Shown piece after piece: positions 33,438 to 44,599 of a stretch of DNA of 64,000 nucleotides. Origin of the DNA: Kingdonia uniflora (Eukaryota; Streptophyta; Magnoliopsida; Ranunculales; Circaeasteraceae); the NCBI GenBank assembly GCA_014058105.1, contig JACGCM010001798.1, positions 558,001 to 622,000 on the forward strand. Direction: 5' to 3'. Each line of letters opens with the position of its first letter. The stretch's first letter is position 1. Under the pieces are notes generated by a model. The model did not search any database and was not told the DNA's origin. It saw nothing but the letters and a program-made list of their open reading frames with translations. Position numbers and translations under genes: made by a program.

Positions 33438-33661
33438 GATCTTGATAGGTAATCCAGATAAGTTATGATTTTTTCATGGATCCCTTCTTTTATTTGAACA
33501 GTTACGTGATGTATCTTATTTAATGTGAAGGGATTTCAGAGTATATGTGATCCTGACAGGTAAGCCAGGTAAGTTATGATTTTTTCCTGGATCCCTTATT
33601 TTATTTGAGCGGCTACGTGATGGATCTTGTTTAGTGTACAGGGATTCTATAGTATATGCCT
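33438..33661 (+). repeat. Tandem duplication, period about 112 bp
   Basis: Two adjacent units share GATC(T/C)TGA(T/C)AGGTAA, AAGTTATGATTTTTTC, GGATCCCTT, TTTTATTTGA and AGTATATG. Differences are scattered substitutions. It lies upstream of the copia B polypurine tract, where SIRE-like elements have a long untranslated region. Confidence 0.85.
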
Positions 33662-33749
33662 TTTTGTATGGATGTTCAATGATTAAGTCAGTCCATCGAG
33701 TTGTATTTTTTTATTTCTCATAGTTCTAGTTTTGTCATGAAATGAACCA

Positions 33750-33760
33750 AAGGGGGAGAT
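33750..33760 (+). promoter_or_regulatory. Polypurine tract of copia B
   Basis: AAGGGGGAGAT directly precedes TGGAACATTC, the start of the 3' LTR. It is a standard copia polypurine tract. Confidence 0.85.
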
Positions 33761-34764
33761 TGGAACATTCATATTTGGAGTTTGTTTCATTTCGTGTCTA
33801 GAATAGGTGTCAGTACTTCCTCGTGGTTATTCATCATCAAAGAGTGGACGTGGAACGACTACAGTTGGATTGGCACTGAACATGTACGTGGCTTTGTACC
33901 TCTTAGCTCAAAAAACTCAAGCCGTTAGTATTTTACAAAAGGTCAAAAACAAATTATGTTTTAAAAAAAAAATATATTTATTGGTGAAAAAAAAAGTTTA
34001 TGTTCGAACAGGCTTTTTTTCTGTTTGAACAAACTTTTTCTCTGCTTGAACATTTTAATCAGAACCCTATTTCTTCGAATAGATCTTTGGTTCTATTAGA
34101 ATAAAATATTGTTTGTTCGAACAGACTATTTCTCTGTTCGATCAGAGGTCAAGTTTTCAATTTTTTTGATAAAAGACATCCTTTATTTTTATTTTTTTCG
34201 ACTCTTCCAAAACCTTTTTTTTCTTTTAGGGCTTGAGATTTTAGAGAGAAGATAGATTTTTCATCGAGCGATTCAATACGAAGTAAAACTTCAATTAAAT
34301 CAATCGAAGATTGTGAAAACCTAAATCCAATTTCAGATTTTGTGAGTTTGAGCGATTCAAGCTTTGAAGCTTTGATGCATTGTCTGAGGCATGGTGTTGT
34401 GAAAACGAATGGCGTTGTGACAATGTGGAATTGATTGCGATGAGTTCAATTAGAAGAGTGATAACCACGGGATGTGCTTATCGAGTCTTTAAGTAATTGA
34501 ATTATTGTAATTTTGTTTTAATATTGGATTGTTTAACTGTCGGGCGATTTGGCAGCGACCTATGGGTTTTTCTCCTGAGAAAGGTTTTCTACAGGGTAGA
34601 AATTGTTTGTTCTTCTATTTGATTTACTTTTGCTTGTTATCACTAGAACATTAGAACAACTTAAATTAGGCTAGGGTTAGACCATTAATTCAAAGCTTTT
34701 TGGACCTATTGATTTTGACCTAAATTAATCAAAATCGATTAGTCTCAAGTAATTTGAAATTTCA
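33761..34764 (+). repeat. 3' LTR of copia B
   Basis: It runs from TGGAACATTC after the polypurine tract to AAATTTCA. Its right third matches the 5' remnant at 13011-13349. It contains GTTCGAACAGGC/GTTCGAACAGAC palindromic motifs between 33990 and 34145. It is about 1 kb, a usual size for SIRE-like LTRs. Confidence 0.85.
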
Positions 34765-34944
34765 CTTAGAGGACATGACCCATCCTAATACAGAATCTCG
34801 ACAGGCATCTTTTCTTATAAAGATAAAAAAATATTAGGTGTTGTATGAGATAGGAAAGAGATTTTCCTGTATTCATTTGAGGCGCATTTGGTACTTGAGA
34901 AATTTAGAATGGAATAAAACTTTTCAGTAAGAATTGACCTCTAA

Positions 34945-37110
34945 CAGTGTTTGGTACCCGGGTGGTCAAACTCCCGAGTAGAGTTCAATTCCACAAAATC
35001 ATATAATTGACTTCACAACCTTCTCTGAGTTGTCAATCCGCAAGAGATTAAAGTGGATTCTAACTCTCCATGATTATTCAACTCCCACCTGGACCTCTTC
35101 TAAAAAAAAGATCTATTCAACTCTTACCCAAATCTCTCGTAAAAGAAAAAGAAGAAACCATCAAACAAACAAATAAATTATAACAGTCATGTACGTATTG
35201 AAGGAGGCAATATATAATTCCACTAGAAGGTAAGAAAGCAATGGGAGGCATGTCCGACTCGGCGATTTCTAAATGAGTAAAAATGGGGACACGAATGTAC
35301 CACATAATTTTATAACTTTTCGAACTGTAATACATCTCGAAAAGAGATGAATTATTGATGCTTAATAAAATCATAATACACAACAACTGCATATTATTTT
35401 TATCTCTTTTTTTACAAAGCTCAAGGAAGGATGAGCTGTTGTTCTTAAAAACAATATACAGGTCACTACTGAAATTTTATGTGCTCGTATTTAATATATT
35501 TCAATAAATTAGGTCAGAACTATTCCTATCAATCAATAATCTAGGATTAAGCAGAAACAATCAAAAGTAAAGACAAGGAATTGAAAGACACATGCAATTA
35601 TTCACCCTGTGGAAACTCCTTATACGGGAGAAAAACCACAGGTCGTTGTCGATGAAATCAACAACTAAAAATCCACTAATCAAAAAGAGTTTAATTTGAA
35701 TTACACTTACAGACTTGATAACCTAGTCTTAAGATTATTTCCCTTCTGACTAAAGCTTCACACCAAGAATCGCTCTTCTGTTCTCGCAACACATTTTCTT
35801 GATTTCACACCAAATCTTTTTCTGTTCTCGCAACAGCCCTTCTTGATCTCACACCAAGAATCTTCTTCAACGATATGTAGGAAGTATTGTAAAACTAACT
35901 CTACATCAATCTCATGATTAGAAGATACATGATTGATCTTGAATTTACACTCTCTGATAAAGGAGTTTTGAGCTTTTTGAAAAATAAAAGTTTTTTTCAA
36001 AAACAAAAGACCAGGGGAGAAAAGGAAACACGGTTTGCTTAAATAGTAACCCTATTTCTCCCGAGAGTCGTTCGAACGACAAGAAGTATCGTTCAAACGA
36101 AACATTGGCTATGGGCCAAAAACTAGGGGCTATGTCAACTTGTTCGAACGACAAGAAAACTCGTTCAAACTCCCGAGTAGAGTTCAATTCTACCAAATCA
36201 TATAATTGACTTCACAACCTTCTCTGAGTTGTCAATCCACAGGAGATTAAAGTGGATTCTAACTCTCCATGATTATTCAACTCCCACCTGAATCTCTTAT
36301 AAAAAAAATCTTATTCAACTCTCACCCAAATCTCTTGTAAAAGAAGAAACCATCAAACAAACAAATAAATTATAATAGTCATGCACGTATTGGAGTTGGC
36401 AGAGATATAATTCCACTAGAAGGTAAGAGCGCAATGGGAGGTAATATAATTAAGATAGTTTAGAATCTATATAACATTGACACGGTTACGTGTGTCGGTA
36501 TCCGACACAGTGATTTTAAAATGAGTAAAAATGGGGACACGGATGTACACATAATTTTATAACTTTTTCAGCTGTAACACATCTTGAAAAGAGATGAACT
36601 ATTGATGTTTAATAAAATCATAATACACAACAACTGCATATCATTTTTATCTCTTTTTTTCACAAAACTCGATGAAGAATGAACTGCTGTTCTTAAAAAC
36701 AATATACAGGTCACCACACCTATGACATAATAAAACTACTTTTCTTCATAAGATAAGAGAAAATGATGAAGGCTTTAATTTAAACCTAGCAGCGGTGGCT
36801 TAACCTACTGCAAAGATGTTTTTCCTTTTCTTTTGGGTAAGAAAATATATCATAATGGCGGCTTGGCTTTCTTTCATTAGATGATAACTCGAAGATGGTA
36901 GAGGGTATTGTACTTCTCTCTCGATTTGTCGTTCAAGTTTTTCTTCAACTGCTTTTTTCTAGATTGATATTTGCCGCATCTATATAGGGATTGCAAGATT
37001 AAACATCCCCGCATGGACTGATCGAGTAACTTATATAAAAGGAAAGAACTAAGTTCAATTATACTTTTTAGTGGAATTGAACTCTCAAACAGGATACGTA
37101 ATAGAGGCGG
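34945..37110. mobile_element. Composite TIR element with internal direct repeat and LTR fragment
   Basis: The left part (GTACCCGGGT then GAGTTCAATTCCACAAAATC, 34950-35010) and the inverted right part (about 37045-37110, GAGTTCAATTCCACTAAAAA on the minus strand) form imperfect inverted repeats of about 45 bp. Inside, two direct copies of about 500 bp (34967-35462 and 36166-36714) flank 0.7 kb of LTR-like DNA (35467-36165). No transposase is encoded. Class is uncertain; the GTTTGGTA terminus is Harbinger- or hAT-like. It lies within decayed gypsy gag (37140 on). Confidence 0.5.
34967..36714. repeat. Direct repeats R1 (34967-35462) and R2 (36166-36714)
   Basis: Both start at CAAACTCCCGAGTAGAG and end at AATATACAGGTCAC. 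R2 contains about 45 extra bases with GACACGG-type sequence (about 36445-36500) that R1 lacks, so R1 has a deletion or R2 an insertion. The repeats are separated by LTR-like DNA with GTTCGAAC palindromes (36065-36170). Confidence 0.85.
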
Positions 37111-37139
37111 TCAATCTCTGGGTATATTTTAATCTCTGA

Positions 37140-37783
37140 GTAAGAAGAGTTATATGCTTCTTAGGATTTGGGCATTCTCTTCTCATATGTCCTGTCTTAT
37201 CACATCTTACCACAGTTGTAACATATCGCTGAACTTGTTGTCCCTGTAGTTTTCGGAGTCATAGTGGTTGATGCTATAGACGTCGCTGCTGGAGAAGTAA
37301 AAGAAGAATAAGTTGATAGTTTGCATTTTGTTTTCGCCCGCTTGTTTATCTCAACTGCTTCCGTAATGGAATACACGTTGACCATAATAAGCTCATTTTG
37401 AATCTTTTTAGATAGACCAATTTTGAAGCAGCTAACTTTCTGTGTCTCTGTCGACCCTGGAGGAGAAAAAGTAAAATTCATTGGTATATTCATCTACCAT
37501 TTCAGCTTTTGTCTCAAACCTTGGAGTTTCGTAAAGCTATCATCTTCGTAAGAAATCGGGATAAACCTATGTACCAGTTCTCGCCTCATAGATGCCTAAT
37601 CAGTAATGTACACATGCCCTGCATCCGCCCGCATCTTCTGTAAATTATCCCAATAATTTAATGCATAATAAATTAATTTGGTCTCAATTGAAACCACTAT
37701 TTTGGGATCTCTATAACGTTTATACGCTAAAATCTTATCAACACGGTTAAGCTAATCCAGAAAAGCGTCAGTGTCGGCCTTAC
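37140..37783 (-). pseudogene. Gypsy E gag fragment (right part continues at 40226-40310)
   Basis: Minus-strand reading from 37783 gives DTDAFLD*LNRVDKILAYK, RDPKIVVSIETKLIYYALNY, WDNLQKMRADAGHVYITD, MRRELVHRFIPISYEDDSF, LVDEYTNEFYF and finally a zinc-knuckle-like CYNCGKM with KTGHMRRECPNPKK. This is a Ty3/gypsy gag with several stops. The N-terminal part QVLLLLDGK continues on the other side of the solo LTR at 40226-40310. No further pol is seen toward 37140, where the composite TIR element begins. Confidence 0.8.
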
Positions 37784-40225
37784 TGTCACGCCCTAAAATT
37801 TAATAATCGGTAGCTAGACCAATTACTGAGATTCGAAGGCATGCAGGTCAGGGAATCCAACCAATTTGCCCCCACAAATGACCGAGCCATAGACAAGTTC
37901 TGGCTCAGTCATTCACTATAGCAATATCATCAGAGTAAAAGAATAAAGTGATAGAAAGAGATATATATGTAACAACTAAAAATGTAAATACAATATCTCG
38001 AATACTATACAGCGTCAAAAGCTGAGATCGTACAAGCAATACTATAACAAGAACATAAATCTGTAGTGGCAAAACTAGCTCCAAACAGCTGAAGCCCTCA
38101 GTAACACAAGCTACTCTGCCTCTGAAAGTGGAAAATACGAGAGTGAGCAAAGCCACAGCTCACTAATGCTCAACAGAGCTAAATAACATACTAATATAAC
38201 AGGTGCAGAGAAAGAGGAGAGGTGAATGAGATAAAAGAATAATTTAAAACATGGTAATATAAGTGCAGAATAAGGGAAATGAATAGAAATAGGAATAATG
38301 AAGTGTTGTGATATGATATGATGTAATGTGATGACGTGATGATCTGATATGATATGGTGATAGCATGATTCTAGAATTGTCCTAATGTGGATGTTTTATG
38401 ATGTTATGAAACCAAGAACTAGACTTTATAAATCAATATATTGGGTTGATCAGCTTTGATGCATAATAACCTTAACGAGATCTCAATTGGATACAATGGG
38501 TACGATTAGTAGCAAGCTTGACCATGCTTGGGATTTATCACTTGATCAAAGTGTTTTGGGCTTCTCAACCCACGGAGCCAACGTATGAGCTTTATTTCAC
38601 ATTCCAATGAATTTTAACCTCACGGAGGATAAGATCGGTACCTGAGGAACTATCTCATACCATCCCACACTCTCAGATGGGTAATAATATATATGATAGT
38701 ACCTGTTGCCAATGACTCACCTACTATTTTAACCCGATGTAGGAATCCCAAATCCTATCGAGGGCCAGACGAGTGGAGCTTTGTTATGTATCCTGACCTT
38801 GTTAAGTTAAAAGAATGCAAAAACCCACACTGTAAACAGATCCCAAGGATTTAAAATACCATAGCTGCCAACTCGCCCAACGCACACAGAATAACCCCTT
38901 GCCTGAGATAAGGATAAACAATCCTAACACAACAGCCCCACATGGCCAACACATACCTAGGATAACCACCTGCCTCAGAGGATGACAAACAATCCTAGCA
39001 CAGGTACAAATAGTGGCTAATTAACCAGTCACGACACCCAACCCACATCAATCTCTACAAGACTAGAACACAGCGCTCAAGGACAAGCCACGAGAATACC
39101 AAACAAATCCACAACTCCCTAAAAGTAAAGGAGAACCATACACTACATGCCTAACAATAGGAAACGCCAATTACTGAAGCAATAACTACAATAGAGGGAA
39201 CAATTTAGTTTAAAATCAATTAACAAATGCCTCAGTGCCAAATGCAAAGCTCTAACTAACACAGGTTAAACTCGAAACGTAATTTAGCAATGAAGGGACA
39301 CTCACCTGATAAAGGATAATCTGCAAATCCAAATTTGACAGGGCAATCCCCCTCAATACCACAGACAACAACAATCACACCAGCCCAATAACCCAATACT
39401 TGCAACAACCACAATAACCACAAAGCCCACAACTTAAACAAAACTCCCAAACACCAAATCCTAGAATCAACTCAACAAGGGTTACCACCCAAACCTAAAT
39501 TGAATTAATAGCAAGAAAGAGGGAAGGGAATCACTCACCGAAGAAAGTACGACTGAGCTCGAAGAGGAATCGTGACAAATCGGCAAGCAAGCAAGAAAGA
39601 TTCTAATTAGGGAGAGAGAGAGAGAGAGTGAGTGTAAGTGAGAGAGAGATTGAAATGAAATGGGTAAATAATCTCTAAAATGACCAACACTCATCTTGAG
39701 GAAGATCAACGACCAAGAATCACAAAGAAAATCCAACACAGGTTGCCAAAATACGCCTCTGTTCGAACAGAAGATATTTCTGTTCGAACAAAATGAAGCT
39801 GAATGAAACATATTTGAACAGAGCAAGGTTTGTTCAAATAAAATGATGAAGAATGAAACTTATTCGAACATCAATAAGTCTGTTCGAATAGAACTGAACA
39901 GAAACAACCCAGAACTCCAAAAACAAAAGATTCCCTCCAACGAAAACTAGAGAAACCCAAATTAAAAAACCTAATGCAGATCCGCCCCGGATCACACACC
40001 ACACCACAACAACAACAAACAACAACAACAACAACACCAAGCCAACCACAGGCTCCCAAACCTCAACTCAACCTCCTCCGCCCAACAGCCACCGAAACTA
40101 CCAAAATAGAGAAAATGAAGAAAAAAGAATTCAAAACCTGATAAATACAATGAGATGCAGATGCAAGATGAATGGTAATGTGTGCATGATAAAATGATAA
40201 TAATAAAAAAATCTGGGTCACTACA
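37784..40225 (-). repeat. Solo LTR, 2.44 kb, with perfect TSD CTTAC
   Basis: The plus strand starts TGTCACGCCCTAAAA and ends GGGTCACTACA, so on the minus strand it is TGTAGTGACCC...AGGGCGTGACA, the usual gypsy LTR ends. CTTAC lies at both 37779-37783 and 40226-40230. The gag frame split by it can be joined across one CTTAC. This proves a single LTR left by recombination, not the LTR of the surrounding gag. It contains (GA)n runs near 39610 and GTTCGAAC palindromes at 39770-39895. Confidence 0.9.
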
Positions 40226-40310
40226 CTTACCGTCAAGTAATAATAAAACTTGATAAACCTCCTCTTGGCCTACAGACTAAAGTATGAAAATTAGAGATCC
40301 TACGATCTAG

Positions 40311-42141
40311 ACTCATTTTTTTGGCCTCGATGCTTGCGACTTGAAAGTTCAACGGCTAAGACCCTAACCATATTGCTGGGGTTCCTTTTTTTTTTTTTTT
40401 CTTATTATAGATGACAATTTTATAATAGCGAACGCCTAAGACTTCAGCTCATTAATGTTTATCTCATCTTGCTCCTAAGAGTTTAATCTCATCTTGCTTC
40501 TAAGAGTTACCGCACCCTCCATTTTTAGAATGCCTAAGACTTAGGCGCCTAATGCAAATGAATAAGATTTTAACACCTATTATAAATGAATGAATAATCT
40601 TATACATAAGTTGCTAAAGTTTAACCCAGGTTTAGGCCTTACTCCAAGACACAAATTATTAAATCTTTCGGAACACAAATTGCTAAAACCATGAGGTCCT
40701 TACTTCAAGAAAAGATGTTTTTTGATCGCTTAACTTTTACTAACATTACTGGCTGACAAGAGAACTTTAATGTCTGTAATTTCAGAACCGAAATAAAATG
40801 TAAGTGGAGAGAAAAGATTAAATTCCAAATTTCCAATATATCATAGAATTAACAACTAGTTTTTCCATGACCTGCAATAGAATATAAGACTATTTTTGGC
40901 ACTAGATTTTTTATTTTTTTATTGTACAGAACCTCTTGTCTTACATTTACTTTTGCAACCGGCTGCCTCATACCTTAGTGGCCAGTGAGGATCAAATACT
41001 TTGTAGTTCTATTTTGATCACTAATCTTGATTTTGACCATAATCTATTTGAAAGGAGCACAAGAAAATGTTACTTGCGAGAATCTTGAGTTTAGGTCATA
41101 ATGGAGAACCACACCCAGACAACTTTAGCCAACTGGCAGGAATTGCCAACTTAAAACTTCTTGTTACGAAGGCTTCACTAAGAAACAATGTACTAAAAAA
41201 AAGCTTACAAAAAAAATGAAATTCTAGGAAGAAGAATTGACTAAGGCACTTGTCGAACTGACCGTTGAATTTATTTCAGTAAGAACTAGACTACCAAAAA
41301 CTGAGTAAATTATTCTAGAGAATGTATTAGGTGATAAAACTATTTTCAATGTATACTCAAATATAGCTAAAGTAAAATACTTGAATCTCTTTCTAATCTT
41401 GAGGTAGTATCTTTAGTTTTGGATAAGCTTAAAATATTCTTTGGTATACTTGGGATAATACAGGTTTAGGGATTTCCCATCGGTATATTTTTGTCACAAC
41501 TAAGTATGGAGAAGTTTACGGAAAATGAGTCATGTGTCTTCTAGAATTGTTTAAAATGTCATTATTGACTATTGTGGGTATAGTCACTACAAACTTTCAC
41601 GAGACAACACTCATCCACTAAGCTAAACTTGGGGGTTTAACGGCTTGTTACATATGCTAAATGCAATTGCGCTCCCTGTGAAAGTAGCTAGTATTTTATT
41701 TTACTCAGGATAAGCAAAAGATAAGTTTGGGGGTATTCAATGAGTGCGCAATTATGATATTTTTAATATACCCGAACATGTATTTTAGTCGTCCATTATA
41801 TTTAATTTTGGGTACTTATGCGTGTTTGTTTGATTGAAGCCATTGGAGATGGATATTTGAAACCAAGCTCTTAAAGTCAAGTAAAAGTGTCTTTAATCAT
41901 ACCACAAAAAGTCAAAGACACAATATATTTGGTTTCATGATTGAAAAAATATATACACAAATATATTTGGAGTACAATATAAAGAAAGATTACATTCAAG
42001 ATTCATGAATTATATTAAGAAGATATTCTGCAACAAAGATATACTTAAGTATTTCCATGGTTAGAAGATTTCTACACTCAACAAGGAAATGATATGAAGA
42101 TATTCTCATATATCTTAGTGATTGATTGTAATAATATATAT
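40311..42141. other. Non-coding, possible Athila 3' traces
   Basis: A T18 run lies at about 40389-40403. No gene is visible. ACTTGGGGGTTTAA (about 41626) and AAGTTTGGGGGTATT (about 41731) on the plus strand resemble the polypurine stretches that precede Athila 3' LTRs, but no matching LTR pair was found. Confidence 0.3.
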
Positions 42142-42225
42142 TGTAACGAGCAAGTAAGCACGCGTTAGCATGTGCAAACACTTTATTTATGATATTAAAT
42201 TTGAGTTAGAGTGTATTTTTTTTAT
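42142..42225. repeat. Short dispersed repeat, copy A of CACGCG...CGTGCAAACA family
   Basis: GAGCAAG..CACGCGTTAGCATGTGCAAACA and the following TTTATGA(T)ATT match 55302-55390 in direct orientation. The core in copy B is a perfect palindrome; in this copy it is decayed. Confidence 0.55.
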
Positions 42226-43567
42226 ATTACTTAATTTCGAATGAAAAGATATGTTGTTGATTTTGTGTATGAATATTATTGAGTTTTTGCTAAAAGTTCT
42301 AAATATGTATTGCCCCAGAGAATAATTCCATTGAAAAACACATTATCAAGATTAGAAAGGTGATTTTTGGAAACATCAAATTCCAACTCAGTAGCTAAAT
42401 ATTGTAACCAAGGACGAGAATAGGTAGACAGTAGCAACATTGAAGTACTGAACAAATCATTCTTAGAAATAAATAATGTAACTTTTTGTTTAATTTCTTG
42501 TAGATTATGGTGGACAAAAATAAGTTTAAGACACGAATTGACAAGGCGAAGCAAAAAATAGGCAGTCCTGGATCAAGTTAGTTAAAATGGAGTATTCCAA
42601 GTACACTGTACATGCTTTGGTGCAAGACATTTATGTATTTTTGATATTTGTTGAAGGCCCAAAAGATTACAGATTTACGGTTGTTAATTAATTGTGCAGT
42701 TATGTAGTCTTCATGTTAAATTTAAATGCCCCTCAGATTCTACAGTTGTCTCTTGGTTATGGATATGATGCACCTTTTGATTGTTCGCTAGTATTTTTTA
42801 TGATTTTATACTAATTTTTTTTAAAATCTACAACTGCCAGATGATTTTTAGATGTTCTTGTATATGCACATGTCACAATAGTCATACCTTAGAGAGCAAT
42901 GATTTAAAATGTAGCCTCTAAACTGTAGCAGGAAAATTTATTTACCTCTTACGGTAAAAATCGCAACATTAAAAAGCAACAAAAATCATAACATAATTAA
43001 GGTGTATGAGTTTCAATTATAACCACTCAGGAATATTTTCTTAAAGAGAGGTAATTTAACTCCAATTTCTCTCTCTAGACACCATTTTATACATAAAGTG
43101 AAGTCCAATGAGTTGTAAAATTTGTTGGCATCGGTAAGACAATTCTAGGGATGTATATCCATAGACTATGGGTTTAATTTGATTCTATTTTGTCTACTGT
43201 TAGGATCTCACATTTTTTTCCTTTTATCCTCCATTTCTGGTCAAGGAGTAAGAGGTTACCCCAATTTTGTTTGGAAGATGAGTAAGAAAGGTACAGAAGT
43301 GAAAGAGGCGCTATAACCAATTTTGTCTAAAGAGTAAAGATTAAAGGGCCACTAGAAATAAAGCAATCTACTCAACAAAGCAAACAAACAATCAATGTAA
43401 GCACAAACATCTAGCAAATAAAATCCGATGTTCACAACGTGAATCATTCAAAACAATCTGATTACAACTATGTAATTCAAAGCATCATCTAGCAAATAAA
43501 ATAGCATATTCATCACATAAAATGAAAAATGGATTCTAGACATATTAAAAAAAGATGATAAATTTGA
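42226..43567. other. Non-coding spacer
   Basis: AT-rich DNA. A 92-codon minus-strand open frame (42554-42276) has no family features and is probably chance. ATCTAGCAAATAAAAT is repeated near 43410 and 43487, a small local duplication. Confidence 0.35.
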
Positions 43568-43985
43568 GAAAATTGTCATACTCAAAACTAAGAAAATTTT
43601 AAAAGTTGTAAAATCACTGTGATACTCCTAGCCACTTTGAAAAGGCGTCAAACTCTATATAATCACTGTTTGAGATCATTATTTTGTATCATACCTTTCA
43701 TGCAGCCTTGATAGTAGCAGCCTCCTCCTGATAATGCACAAAAGATACCAAAATGAGAAATTAAGACCATTTCCACATTGATTTTAATATGAATATTGAA
43801 TTAGAAAAATAAACTTAAAAGCTGAAGTAGGCAAATTTAACAATTCTTTATACAGAGCTCAATTACGAGTGTAACAAAACTTTACTGTTTGTTTTGAAAT
43901 TATGTGGCAAAGAAACAAACTTTTCCTTTAAGAAGAGGAATGGTTACATCTAAACATATTTCATATCAGAACATTTTTCATATCT
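43568..43985. repeat. Dispersed repeat, copy A (partner 56770-57175)
   Basis: Shared blocks in direct orientation include ATAATCACTGTTTGAGA, AATGCACAAAAGAT, CATTTCCACATTGA, AACTTTACTGTTTGTTTT and AAGAAGAGGAATGG. Divergence is scattered. It has no coding content. Copies are 13.2 kb apart, the same spacing as the CACGCG pair 42142/55302. Confidence 0.8.
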
Positions 43986-44599
43986 AGGCACTGCTTGGAA
44001 ACTAAAAAAAAAACTCTTTAGTTCATTTTTAACTTTGCCTAGTAAAGAAAATACATAATTGATACATTGCGGGGGAACCTTCTTTGTAATTTACTGGTTT
44101 TTGTGACTGCTTTGATTTTATCCAAAATAGTTGTTTACATGTGTACTTATTCTAGTCATAGGGGAGATGGTAAGGATTTAAAACAGTGCGAGCCCACAAC
44201 CTATAAGAAAATACTGAGTAATCTTTTTTACCTAAATTGACAGAAAAGTAGTTGTCATTTTTTCATATTAGACAATCAAATGACCACCAACTTTGATGAT
44301 GATTCAAATCAGTAGGCTTTAAAACAGCTAAAGAAGCAAGTTATGGAATATAATACATATAAATAAGACGCCAAATGCTAGTAGACATAACTTAATGGAT
44401 AATTATGAATATATTACAATTTATTGCTCATTATTGTAAGAATAAATTAACTAATTTATCTTATTGAAACATAAAATATAATATCATAAAAACAGGGAAA
44501 TTGATAGATAAAACTCTTACTCTGAATTTTTCCAAATGATTAATGCGCTACTCTGATTTCACTGTAGATTCTTTCACTGTCTGAATTGTTTCCCATATG

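Larger units (their letters stand above)
13011..34764 (+). mobile_element. Copia B, SIRE-like, old host element of two nested insertions
   Basis: A single plus-strand copia element can be followed through the nest: 5' LTR remnant (13011-13349), iMet primer site (13352), gag (13423-15045), interruption by copia C (15051-20332), continuation with a degenerate zinc knuckle and WVxKDDLSP-like stretch (20338-20650), interruption by gypsy D (20853-31961), a non-coding 3' region, polypurine tract and 3' LTR (33761-34764). No protease, integrase or reverse transcriptase of this element is recognisable, so most of pol has been deleted. The gag wording (EDVWIAIEEG, SKGRNAIFMAVSQSEF, KPFDEFYARLSDI) is that of UBN2/DUF4219-type gag in SIRE-like copia elements. 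Confidence 0.75.

Noticed and set aside
37784..40225. The 2.4-kb LTR as the 5' LTR of the adjacent gypsy gag
   Set aside because: Perfect CTTAC on both sides and continuation of the gag frame beyond the right border show an independent solo LTR; no primer site lies between LTR and gag.
42276..42554. Minus-strand open frame of 92 codons
   Set aside because: No recognisable domain, no splice context, AT-rich surroundings; likely chance.
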